A stretch of 64,000 nt of DNA from Aphrophora alni (Eukaryota; Arthropoda; Insecta; Hemiptera; Aphrophoridae). Location of the stretch: contig OY740765.1 in NCBI GenBank assembly GCA_963513935.1, positions 146,013,618-146,077,617 on the forward strand, in the 5' to 3' direction. The translations under genes and the position numbers were made by a program. The stretch's first letter is position 1. Each line of letters starts with the position of its first letter. The notes beneath the pieces were generated by a model. It did no database searches, was not told where the DNA came from, and saw only the letters and a program-made list of their open reading frames with translations. Below, piece by piece: positions 25,136 to 34,730 of this stretch.

Positions 25136-26299
25136 GTTTTAAAAAGTTTTTTTTTTTTCATAATTGTTTTTGAAAAATTGTAAGATGATCACTCGCATCC
25201 TATATATAACATCGTTGTTGATACTGCGTAAGAAAAGTACACAAATTAATACCTTTCTTATTTTATCGATTATCTGTATACTATTTTTCATTGTCTGCTC
25301 CACCTCGTTTATTCAATTACTCGACAAAAACACTACAAAAACAAACAAGATAATCTATTTAAACAACTCTGATTAATACGACTTAAGAAACACACGCACA
25401 AATAATTACATTCCATGAAATATGGAACAAGTTGCGAAGGTATGCGCGCGCAGATACGATCTGTTGGACTCAACACTCCTCCCTCCGCTCCACAACATCC
25501 CAAAACTTGAATCTCAAGTTGTTTAATACTGTATATTGGTTTTGTTTCGTGAACTATGTCAGGCCAGACCAGATGTGTGAGAGGGTTCAGGGCGTATTTC
25601 CTAACATTTTATGATGTTTTAGAGCGTTTGATAATTGATAATTTTAAAAAAATTACGCAACATTTCCCATCCAAAAATCAGATTAAAACAAATCGTCACC
25701 AAAATAATGTGTTCGGTAGTAGTCAAATCGCACTGATGCCGTCTTTAAAAAAATTAAGTAATAAGGGCCTAAATCTAATTTTCTTGTGCCATAAATACAT
25801 TCTAGTAAATAGTATTTTATAAAAATCAAGCTTTTGGTCAAGGTTTCCTGTAATTTCGCCAAATACTCCGAAACAGTAATTAATTTGTTGCAATTTCGCA
25901 TGGAGTAATTAATATTCTCATTTCACTAAAATTACTAACTTTATAACAGCCCATGTTTGCCAGTAACTTATCGACATTTCTGGAGAGATTAACGATGCAT
26001 TTTATTTGGTTACTTAGAAGCTACACTTGAGCGAAATTTGAAAAAAAAATCGCTGTGATTCTTCTCATGGAAGCTACACCCAAATTTTAAGTTATCAAGA
26101 TATTTTTTTAAAACGTTCTGAATTTTAACTAAAACATGTCCAATATAAATTTTTACTAAAATCGGTCAACGGGTTTATGCTGTAGAGCAATGCACAGACG
26201 TCAGTTATCGGTTAAAAACAAAATCAACGTAGCATAAAAGACGTAAATACTCAAAATTGTTTGTACAGAATTCGTTAATTGTTTACCTAAATATGAAGA
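25136..26299. other. Unannotated DNA
   Basis: The open frames at 25164-25376 and 25432-25822 show no recognisable protein. The segment 25990-26225 (GAAGCTACACTTGAGCG, AAATCGGTCAACGGG) looks like part of a dispersed repeat but has no clear second copy here. Confidence 0.4.
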
Positions 26300-26692
26300 T
26301 CATTGAATATATCAACTCTACATCTAATATTATGACCTCTCTGCGATGACAAACGCGCGAATTTATCATCAATATTGTAATTTCAAATCCTCCTAAGAAA
26401 ATATCATGTTAGTGTATTTACGAAGCTTCGATACACGCTATGGCCGATACACTAACACTAGCCATGCGAGTGGAAACTTTTTTATATATACACATCTAGG
26501 AAGCACGTTACGCCCTAAACGATGTCAAGAAAGTAGTGATATACTGTAACAAACTTAACCTAATGGATAACACACCTTTAATACAATTTAATATTTCCTA
26601 CGTGACCCAAGAGACCAACGTTTAGGCATTACATTTAGATTTACATTGTATAATCGGGCTAGGTAAGTTCCACGATGACGCCCATCGACTTG
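26300..26692 (+). repeat. Rep-C copy 4
   Basis: It contains CTCTCTGCGATGACAAACGC, ATATACACATCTAGGAAG, CAAGAAAGTAGTGATATAC, TACAATTTAATATTTCC, CAAGAGACCAACG, TGTATAATCGGGCTAGG and CGATGACGCCCAT. The part between GATATAC and AACAAACTTAACC is deleted relative to other copies. Confidence 0.85.
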
Positions 26693-27204
26693 TATCCATA
26701 GACATTTTTAGATAAATCCAATTTAAACCTTACAGTTTACAGTTTTGATAAAAGAGGACCCGAGTGCGCTGACTGATTCAAATTATTTAAAGAATTCTTC
26801 GACAGTTTAAACACATTATCAGTTGAGAGCATGACAGTGCATGCCCGGCGAAGGTCTGCCCCAAGGTAAAGGTCATGAGTGAAAGGTCTGACCTCCGCAC
26901 TCCATATAGAACAAAACAGTATTCGACAGATTTTCTAATAATCTTAAATTTTTCGCTAATTTACTTTCTCAATTAAGTAGAGAGAAAGTGATGTGATGGG
27001 TAAAATAAAATCGATTTTGAATATTCTGTGGAATAATAGATTTTGACTTCTCTCAACCCAGATGCAGTCTGTATATTGTTTGTGCAGATCTGGAGCTATT
27101 TTTACAGTTTAAATTTTCAGTGTGATTCCAATATCGTTTGTGTGTGTTTGCGATGTTTTTAAAGTGAAAAAATACCCTACGTTTACCAGTACACAAGTTC
27201 AACG
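26693..27204. other. Spacer DNA flanking the half-site cluster
   Basis: Apart from the nuclear-receptor half-sites at 26852-26894 and the GTAGAGAGAAAGTGATGTGA phrase near 26978, nothing was recognised. Confidence 0.4.
26852..26894 (+). promoter_or_regulatory. Second cluster of nuclear-receptor half-sites
   Basis: AGGTCT (26852-26857), AGGTAA+AGGTCA with no spacer (26864-26875) and the palindrome AGGTCTGACCT (26884-26894) fall within 43 bp of unusually GC-rich DNA. The AAGGT(A/G)AAGGTCA core is shared with 61543-61555, so the two could be related sites or two copies of an old repeat. Confidence 0.22.
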
Positions 27205-27336
27205 ACAGCCAGATACTCAGGGTCGGAAGAGAACAAGAGGTGATGAAAATGAATGGTTTTATCAAAGAGTACATGGAGAAAGGGTCCCTCGGGATTGCCC
27301 GTACTCACTGTGAAACTTATAGCGAGCCTCTGAGGG
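27205..27336 (-). repeat. Rep-A copy 12 (5' half)
   Basis: It contains CAGGGTCGGAAGAGAACAAG, GGGTCCCTCGGGATTGCC, GTACTCACTGTG and GAGCCTCTGAGGGT. The hairpin half is absent. The open frame at 27240-27452 runs out of it and is not a gene. Confidence 0.75.
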
Positions 27337-27672
27337 TTTTAAGTTTTAGTAAGCAAAACGTGTTACTGGTGGGATTGTTGGGTATTCCATTGTTGATGTC
27401 TCAGCTTTTCCATGAAAAGAGAATGTCAACATTATTGTCAAATTATGAGTAACAGAAAACACGAAAAAAAAACCTGATCCGTCGCCATTAAAATATTTGG
27501 CGAGCAAAGTAATCTAGGCTCTATTGAAATAGAGAAATATCCATTTTTTGCGTTCATATTAAGTTAATAAAATACACTTTCATTTCCAAACATGGTCGGA
27601 ACTTATTAATATAACCTCCTTTCGAAACGGTTTTTCGGTAGATCTTTTACAACTATCTGGGAACTGTATGTT

Positions 27673-27892
27673 TTTCTTGTTGTTTAAAGGCGAAAAATGT
27701 CTCGGTTATCATTGCTTTATAAAAAAAAGAACATCAGCCCTCGAATACTCTAATAGCGTCAGGGTCGGGAAAAAACAAGAGTTGGTCAAGACCAGGTAGG
27801 AAAGATGAAAGAGAGGAAACTAAGCAAATACTACGTGAATAAGGTGTAGATCCAGAGAGGGCCCCGCGGGATTACCAAGCTCGCATTCACCG
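27673..27892 (-). repeat. Rep-A copy 13
   Basis: It contains TTCTTGTTGTTTAAAGGCG, TCTCGGTTATCATTGC, GCCCTCGAATACTCTAATAG, GAACAAGAG-like and GGTGTAGATCCAGAGAGGG. It has one of the best preserved tail-hairpin ends, and copy 12 lies 340 bp upstream in the same orientation. Confidence 0.88.
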
Positions 27893-28003
27893 GGTTCTAG
27901 GACCTGTAAACACCTGAAATAAATCTTTATGCAGATGTTATGTCGACAAGTGAACGTATACTAAGGGAATTCGCAACGTAACATGTCTGTGTTTCAGCAG
28001 CAT

Positions 28004-28048
28004 TCCTAACCTAACCTAATAATCTGGTTTAACCTAACCTAATACTGA
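28004..28048 (-). repeat. Short TTAGG-type runs (minus strand)
   Basis: CCTAACCTAACCTAATAATC and TTAACCTAACCTAATAC. Confidence 0.65.
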
Positions 28049-28999
28049 AACAAATTTTAATTTCTGTGTCAAACAATACATTCAGGATATTATTTGAATA
28101 TTCTTTATACATTACTTAAATGATACTTTTCAGTAATGATCATATAGAATACAATGAAATAATTCCATTATTTGTATTACCTGAGAACTGGTAGTGAAAG
28201 CGTAGGCTTATTCCCCTGTTGATAATGTGAGATACTGTTCACATTGCATTGGAATCTGAGATATGTTTGTAGGATGGTTAATACAAAGGGTCACGCCAGC
28301 CCGAGGGCTTGTAGGCGGTCATCGGGTGACCAAGGCCAGGCCGTCTGTCTCTACGTTTCGGCAGACTCGTGGGGGGTACGCCAATAGTAATCGCACAAAA
28401 CACCTGTTAATCAGGTTGGGTTCTTCGAAAATAAAGTGATCTGGATTACGTATTATTGACTTGTTTACATTTGGCAAAAAGAGTTTAAAAAGGAATAAAT
28501 TTAAAAAGTTTGTAAAATAAATTCTTTATATGTACGACAATCGTTGAAATGTCGTGTAAACGTTAGTTTCGGTCAGACGTTTCGTTCATACGGTGGTGAT
28601 TGGTTTTATTGTGAAAACTATCAAATCTGTATAAATTAACATGACCAAAATTACAAAATATTTAAAAAATACAATTATAACAAAATACAGAGTGAAAAGA
28701 AATGCTAACTGATCTAGATTCGAACAATGTATTTTACGTTGGTGCATTACAAATTACATTATCTAATCGTACATAAAACTGTCATTACAGATGGCCTAAT
28801 TAAAAATGTTAAAACGTACAAAGCTGGCGATAGGGATTCGAATCCAAGTTAGACAGATTTTTTTTTTTAATTGCTCTTTTATTTTTCACTTATTCCTTTA
28901 ATTAAATAACCCAATATTTATAAATAATACAAATTATTTTACTACAACTAGGTTATTTGTTATTTCCCCCAGAAACGAAGTGTTTTATCAAATATTATT
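28049..28999. other. Unannotated DNA with a GC island
   Basis: The 140 bp at 28288-28425 are clearly GC-rich in AT-rich surroundings (CACGCCAGCCCGAGGGC, GGGTGACCAAGGCCAGGC). There is no ORF or recognised RNA. GGATTCGAATCC at 28828-28839 is a perfect palindrome resembling a tRNA T-loop, but no cloverleaf can be drawn. Confidence 0.4.
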
Positions 29000-29868
29000 T
29001 GAGGTAGACGTTTGACACCGTAGATCATATTTGAGGAAGATTTTTGACACCGTAGATCATATTTGAAGTAGACGTTTGACACCGTAGATCATATTTGAGG
29101 TAAACGTTTGACACCGTAGATCATATTTGAGGTAGACGTTTGACACCGTAGATCATATTTGAGGTAGACGTTTGACACCGTAGATCATATTTGAGGAAGA
29201 TTTTTGACACCGTAGATCATATTTGAGGAAGGCGTTTGACACCGTAGATGATACTTAAAAAATCTGTTTGACACTGTAGATAATATTTGAGAAAGTCGTT
29301 TGACACTGTAGATCATATTTGAGGAAGACGTTTGACACCGTAGATCATATTTGAGGAAGGCATTTGACACCGTAGATCATATTTGAGGAAGACGTTTGAC
29401 ACCGTAGATCATATTTGAGAAAGTCGTTTGACACTGTAGATCATATTTGAGAAAGTCGTTTGACACTGTAGATCATATTTGAGGAAGACGTTTGACACCG
29501 TAGATCATATTTGAGGAAGGCATTTGACACCGTAGATCATATTTGAGGAAGACGTTTGACACCGTAGATAATATTTGAGAAAGTCGTTCGACACTGTAGA
29601 TCATATTTGAGAAAGTCGTTTGACACTGTAGATCATATTTGAGGAAGACGTTTGACACCGTAGATCATATTTGAGGAAGGCATTTGACACCGTAGATCAT
29701 ATTTGAGGAAGACGTTTGACACCGTAGATCATATTTGAGGAAGACGTTTGACACCGTAGATCATATTTAAAAAATCTGTTTGACACTGTAGATAATATTT
29801 GAGAAAGTCGTTTGACACTGTAGATAATATTTGAGGAAGTCATTTGACACCGTAGATCACTCCATTCT
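29000..29868 (+). repeat. 32-bp satellite (27 units) derived from a LINE reverse transcriptase motif
   Basis: Twenty-seven units with a strict 32-bp period share the core TTTGACACCGTAGATCATAT. The + strand core translates FDTVDHI, the motif A block of LINE reverse transcriptases (AFDTVDH). The final unit runs without a break into SILLTKLHRYSIRG, the next residues of the same protein. Units carry subtype marks (GACG, GGCAT, GTCG with CACTG, TCTG), and a five-unit 160-bp higher-order repeat is visible from about 29321 to 29720. Because 32 is not a multiple of 3, the array cannot be coding. Confidence 0.95.
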
Positions 29869-30700
29869 ACTTACCAAATTACACAGATATAGTATCAGAG
29901 GAGTGATTTATGAATGAATGGTTTATGAGTTATTTGCAGGGTCGAATGCAGTGTCCGAGAATCAGTGAAAGCTGTAGTAGCATTAATACTGTTAATGTTG
30001 GAGTCCCTCAGGTGCTTTGCTTTTTATAATTTATATCAATGATTTTAATGCCCGATTTAATGGTAAATATACCACATATGGGGATGACACAGCTTTGTCT
30101 TATTGTTGTGATTCTTAAGAAAAAGTTGGGATTTCTATGAATCAGGATTAAAAATCATTACAGATTTAGTTTTAAAAAACAACATTTTTTTTTAATGTAG
30201 CTACTTATATTTTAACCTAATAAGGAAGGGAACTTTTAGTAAATCTGTGAGTTATTATGGCACAGATTATGATTTGTTGATTGATTGTATTGTGAAATTA
30301 TAAAGGAACGTTGACTACTTTAAGTATTTAGGTTTAATTATTGATAAAAGATTAAACTGGAATATGCATGTTGATAAATTGAAAAATGAGTTATTGTTAA
30401 GTCTTCTTAGATTTTATTTATTACGAAATGTATTTCCTCTACGGATGAGTAAAAAAAATATATTGTGCGTTAGTAGAATCCAGAATTCAGTTCGGTATGG
30501 AATGTTGGAGTGGAATTTACTTTGAAAATGTTAAGTCCAAAGTTTTGCAACAGAAACATCTCGTAAGATGTAGGTGTATGTTGAAGTTGCCTAGAAATTT
30601 GTATTCTTAATCATTGTTTAGGCAGTTAACAATTTTTCCTTTGAGATATTCATATATATTTAATTCCTAAAAGTATTTTATCTTAGAAGTGGTCAGAATT
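29837..30700 (+). pseudogene. CR1/Jockey-like LINE reverse transcriptase, 5'-truncated relic
   Basis: The enzyme copied LINE RNA at nicked chromosomal DNA. The relic opens at motif A (KSFDTVDHSILLTKL; catalytic Asp at 29846-29848), then RYSIRGVIYE. A 4-base duplication near 29910 shifts frame to WFMSYLQGRMQCPRISESCS and NTVNVGVPQ. A short deletion removes part of the GxxLGP loop, followed by ALLFIIYINDFNARFNGKYT and TYGDDTALSYC; motif C reads YGDD (30077-30088) instead of the usual YADD of these LINEs. A stop follows. Later FKYLGLIIDKRLNWNMHVDK (from 30319) and pieces of the thumb (LVRCRCMLKLPRN) are seen. Many stops and shifts; dead. The part N-terminal to motif A is absent and replaced by the 32-bp satellite. 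Confidence 0.85.
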
Positions 30701-30744
30701 TATCTGAATTCTGCACTTCCAAACGGCGAGTCGACCCTGAGGTC

Positions 30745-31417
30745 AGTTCTGTCCTTTTATATCTTATCAATATTATTAGACGTTGGAAGACCTTGTATCC
30801 GGATCAACATATCGATATCATATTTGACTTGAAGGAGAGTTGTCCGTTCGATATTATTGTGGAACCGCGTTTCGTGGCTTTATATATTTCTCATTCTTCC
30901 ATAGCGTTCTTTGTTGGAAACAAGCAAGATTACTAAGTTGTCATTGAAACTTGAATATGAATGACAATTGTTTATAACGTGCTTTGCAAAACTGGAACTT
31001 GTGGTAATCAGTTTTTTGTTATGGTAGGTGCTTCTAAATCTTCTCCGGAATGAACGTTTTGATGTCTGGCCTACGTAGTAACTAGGACAGTCGCTGCATT
31101 TTGATCTTGTATATGTCATTTCGACACTGAGCGTTCGTACGGTTTTTAACTTGATGTTGTAGAATCCATTCAAGTTTATTGCTCGTTATGAATGTGATGC
31201 TTACTCGGTTCCTTGCCATTACGTTTCTCATTGTATGGTTTAATATATTTCCGAATTCACAAGACACGTAAATCGGTTTAGGAATGTTTGGAGAAGGTAA
31301 TGGACTAATGTTTTTATGTTTCCAAACTAATTTGTCGGTCGTGCTGCTTTTATATCCGTTAGCTAAGGCTATATATTTTATTGTGTGCAATTCCTGGTCG
31401 TAGTCTTTAGTCGTCAT
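30745..31417 (-). pseudogene. Penelope-like element: C-terminal reverse transcriptase tail and GIY-YIG endonuclease, frameshifted
   Basis: The minus strand reads ELHTIKYIALANGYKSSTTD, KPIYVSCEFGNILNH, RVSITFITSNKLEWILQHQV and DIYKIK, which is the linker and GIY half of the Penelope endonuclease. An extra base in the A run at 31099-31102 shifts frame, after which CSDCPSYYVGQTSKRSFRRR (YIG half, with the catalytic Arg region) and SSFAKHVINNCHSYSSFN follow. A second disruption near 30880 precedes YKATKRGSTIISNGQLSF and NMISIC-stop. Penelope-like elements are retroelements whose reverse transcriptase is joined to this endonuclease. The catalytic reverse transcriptase core is not present here. Confidence 0.85.
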
Positions 31418-31520
31418 GGGGATGGTTAGGTTAGGTTAGGTTAGGTTAGCAGGCATAAAACTGTTATAAGCTGCTAGTTTCTGGTCATGTCGTAGTCTTC
31501 AGTCGTCATGGGGATGGTAA
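31396..31520. repeat. Direct repeat flanking a TTAGG run
   Basis: GTAGTCTT(T/C)AGTCGTCATG plus GGGATGGT occurs at about 31398-31427 and again at 31492-31519, 95 bp apart. Between them lies a short GGTTA pentamer run (31424-31449). This marks a local duplication at the junction of two oppositely oriented Penelope fragments. Confidence 0.75.
31424..31449 (+). repeat. Short (TTAGG)n run
   Basis: Five GGTTA pentamers lie between the 95-bp-spaced direct repeats. Confidence 0.85.
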
Positions 31521-31527
31521 GGCGGTC

Positions 31528-31830
31528 GTGTATTACAACATTATATTTACAGATGACAAAGTCAATTTATTGAATAAAGGGAAAGGTCTAAATTATAATA
31601 TTCCAAAAATTGACAAATACAGCGTTTTTATCTTACGTACAATACAAGCGCAGACCACAGCTAACGTCCTGATAAATTATAAACTCAAAAAAGTTGTAAA
31701 TCAAAATTATACAAATAAGTCCTAACATAACAACCGCAAATTCGAAGTTGACAAAGAAACAACAGCAAGAATTAGAAAGAAACTAAAAGTATCTTCAATA
31801 ATAAACAAAACTAGCGATTTTTTTTTTTGG
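31528..31830 (+). pseudogene. Penelope-like element N-terminal fragment
   Basis: The + strand reads FTDDKVNLLNKGKGLNYNIP and KIDKYSVFILRTIQAQTT, which resembles the conserved start of Penelope-like proteins (LLNKGLKYN...). After a stop at 31723, KFEVDKETTARIRKKLKV follows. It is opposite in orientation to the endonuclease relic at 30745-31417, so the two are separate insertions or an inverted copy. Confidence 0.6.
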
Positions 31831-32761
31831 AGTTCCATGTCCCCTTAATGTCGAGTAATATCTAAATCCTTAAGTATTTCAAGAATGTAAACAATTTGAT
31901 GATCAAAATATAGATTAAAGGAATTTATTTACAGACCTTTAGTGTTAATTGTGATCGGGCCACTAATTCGTTTCTTCGACCTCCATTGGCTCGAAAAAGA
32001 CGTCCTGGTTTTCAACGCTTCGTCTATTTCCATTGGTTCCGGAACAAACTCACTCTTTTAAACTTTGCACAGTTTTCCCGTTCTAAGAAAAACGGAGTCG
32101 CGGTACGAGAATAAATATAATATTGTTTTTAATATTTTTGGTGTTTCCATAGTAATTAATATGAATTATGTCTAATAATTAATTAATAATCTTTTAAATT
32201 ATCGTAGCCTAGATCTACTAAACGTGTTTTAATACTGAAAAAAAAAATAGTATATTTGATCACTAAGACCAAAAGTGAAGCTTTTCAATACAAGCTAAGT
32301 TTTACTTGAAAAAGAGCGAGGATCGAAAAGCTTCTTTTGGTCCAAGTGATGAACTATATTTTTCGTTTTAATGCAAACAATATAAGAAAACAATTTCACA
32401 AAAACAAAAATGTTACAATCTATTTACCTTCAAATCGATGGTTACTGTTTTAACAGTTATTTACAATCGAGAGTATCGGTTGTTTTTATAGATGGTTTAC
32501 AATCGTTAATTAATTCGTATAAACGAAGTAACAGCTGATGACCTCGACCTCAGCTGATGTTATTAGGTCCTAGAACTAAAAGGAACAACTTTAACATCTC
32601 AATGCATTTATTGAAAACAGCTGTTTTTGAAGCAGTATGACAAAAATGGTTTTCGTGCATTAATAACGATTATTTCAGTCAACTATGCTGACACATAAAC
32701 ATAAATATGATTAAAATAGTGAACTGTAAATATTTCGTAAGAGTTGCTGTCATGATTTTTT
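31831..32761. other. Unannotated DNA with a GC-richer patch
   Basis: At 31950-32105, two CCATTGG (CCAAT-box type) motifs lie about 45 bp apart within GC-richer sequence. This could be a relic element promoter, but no start site or ORF can be tied to it. The rest is AT-rich and unrecognised. Confidence 0.35.
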
Positions 32762-32850
32762 TTTTATGACGCCATTTTCTTTGGATATTTTCTACTTTGT
32801 CACAAGGCGATGATGACCGAATGATTTTTTTCACCTTTAAACAACAATTA
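32762..32850 (+). repeat. Rep-A copy 14 (3' end only)
   Basis: Only the terminal part remains: CACAAGGCGATGATGACCGA, TTTTTTTCACCTTTAAAC and AACAATT. A 5'-truncated copy anchored at the tail is what target-primed retroposition leaves. Confidence 0.75.
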
Positions 32851-33762
32851 AACATTATCACATATATATTTCAAGTGTCCGAGGAGCAGTGTAACAATAT
32901 TTACAATAAGCAAAGGAAGGATTCCTTGAATCACACATACAACAACAAAAATTACGTCCTTGTTTTTGTCCCTCGTAGCGGCTTCACTCACAAACAGAAT
33001 TAGTTTTTACATTACTAACTATTTCCAAACTGTATTTGGTTTTAGTTGTATTAGAATTTACATGTCATAAGAATCGCGTTTTTATTGCAAATAAAGTAAA
33101 GAGTTTCAATTATAATAATGTTTATATTGACGAATTTTTATTTAAAAAGAAAGAGAGAATGTAAAAAAGAGAAGTACTGTATATGAAAATGAGAAAAAAA
33201 CAGATTTAAAAAAAAATAAAAATGAAAAAATTACAATCCTCTCTAAATTGTGTCATGGTGAATTTATTTATGAGTGAAAATTAATTAAATGAGCTAAATT
33301 TCATCAAAATCCTATGTATATTTTCTAAAAATTTGAACATAAGACATATGAGGCATATCGCCATGCATAAATTTTAGCTCTCTATGACTTGTTTCCCTGG
33401 GAATAAACGATAAATCGGTTTAGGTCTTAGATCAAATTGAGACCTTTAAGAATGAGAATTTATGAAAACCTTTTTTCATCACACTGTACCTTTCGGTAGA
33501 TACTTTCAACGTTTACAAAAAAAAAATTGAAAAAAGCTGATTGCAGTACGTTTTACAACTGCACAGGAAATCAACAAATTAATACACTGAAAGTTTTCTG
33601 GACTCCAGTTACGGTTTTTAACACTGTCTGCGCTAGTGTTCTTTCTCTACAGTTCTAAGCTAATAAAACAGCTGATCCGGATTTGATCATCGTTCCCATA
33701 GCAACGTAAAAACAAATACTAACTGTTGAGTTAAAGTTTATTATGGAATAACATTATTTTGA
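32851..33762. other. Unannotated DNA upstream of the Crypton relic
   Basis: Apart from Rep-D (33340-33480), nothing was recognised. The 150 bp before the Crypton ORF (33610-33760) contain CAGCTGATCC and CCATAGCAACG and may be the element's 5' end. Confidence 0.4.
33340..33480 (-). repeat. Rep-D copy 2
   Basis: It contains GACATATGAGGCATATCGCC, ATGCATAAATTTTAGCTC, CTTGTTTCCCTGGGAATAA and TTTAGGTCTTAGATCAAATT, the reverse of the 15261 subunit and its flank. Confidence 0.6.
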
Positions 33763-34730
33763 ATGATTTTATTTTTGGAAAGAAATGTTGTTTTAAATAA
33801 TATTACGGAATTGCCCGATGAATTATTAAAAAAAGATGTAGCAGACAATTTACTTCCTGGAAAATCTCGTGGTATATATGAAGATGAATATAACAAGTTT
33901 AATGATTGGTGTAAGAAACAAAATATCATATTAAACCAAGTAAGAGATCAACTGATGTTAGTATATCTATCAGAAAAGTCTAAACAAATGAAACCGCCTA
34001 CTTTGCGGAGCCAGTTTTTTATGTTAAAGTCCACTTTGAAAGTCAAACAAAATATTGATGCTTTATATTTTATAAAAAGCCTAACCTTTATAAAACGACA
34101 ATCCGTAGGTTACGTCCAAAAAAAAAGTCAAACGTTTTGAGTTCTGATGAAGTTACACAATTCATAATGAATACTTCAGATGAGAAATGGTTGTTAGCAA
34201 AAGTTATTCTATGTTTTGGAGCCTTTGGTGCGTGCCGGAGAGATGATTTAATAAGTTTAACAGTTGATTGTGTTAAAGACAATGGAACATATTTCCTTGT
34301 GTTTCTAAAAGATGGCAAAACATATATAAGAAGAAGATTTACAATTACAGATGAAGACTAAACCTTGTACTTAAATCTCGTAAATACGTGACATTACGCC
34401 CTACACACTGCAAAAGTAACAAAATCTTTGTTTCATACAGAGATAGCATAATGTTAAGCACAAAATGTTGGCTGCCATTCTATAAATACAGTCCCTAATA
34501 AAATAGCAGAATTTTTAAAATTAATAAATCCTGATAGTTACACGGGTCACTCCTTAAGAAGATCCTCAGCTTCCATGTTGGTGGAAGGAGCAGGGGATCT
34601 GCTAACATTGAATATGCGTGGAGGATGAGGATACTCGGACGTAGCTGAAGGTTACCTACAATAATCCATTGCTAGACAAATCAACGTATCTAAAAAGTTA
34701 TTTATCACAGTAACCAAACAGCTCAAACAG
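33763..34730 (+). pseudogene. Crypton-like tyrosine recombinase, broken
   Basis: Crypton elements move by a tyrosine recombinase without transposase-type DDE chemistry. The first part reads ELPDELLKKDVADNLLPGKS, YEDEYNKFNDWCKKQN and PPTLRSQFFMLKSTL, the SAM-like core-binding domain. An A-run insertion near 34123-34131 shifts frame to LSSDEVTQFIMNTSDEKWLL and FGAFGACRRDDLISLTVD (box I with the catalytic Arg). After TAA at 34359-34361 it continues in another frame (KSRKYVTLRPTHCKSNKIFV), then TGHSLRRSSASMLVEGAGDL (box II HxxR: His 34548-34550, Arg 34557-34559). A TGA (34626-34628) stands where a Trp codon is expected, then YSDVAEGYL with the nucleophile Tyr at 34653-34655. Every catalytic landmark is still visible, so inactivation is fairly recent. 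Confidence 0.85.

Noticed and set aside
28820..28850. Possible tRNA T-arm (GGATTCGAATCC)
   Set aside because: It is a perfect palindrome without a 5-bp T stem or a D-arm at the right distance on either strand.
29185..29658. Minus-strand repeated open frames (YDLRCQTPSSNMIYGV type)
   Set aside because: A 32-bp period cycles through all frames, and only chance absence of stops leaves 61 codons open. The meaningful reading is the plus-strand FDTVDH core.
28995..29868. CRISPR-like array (32-bp repeats)
   Set aside because: The repeats are directly adjacent with no spacers, and the locus is in an animal genome.
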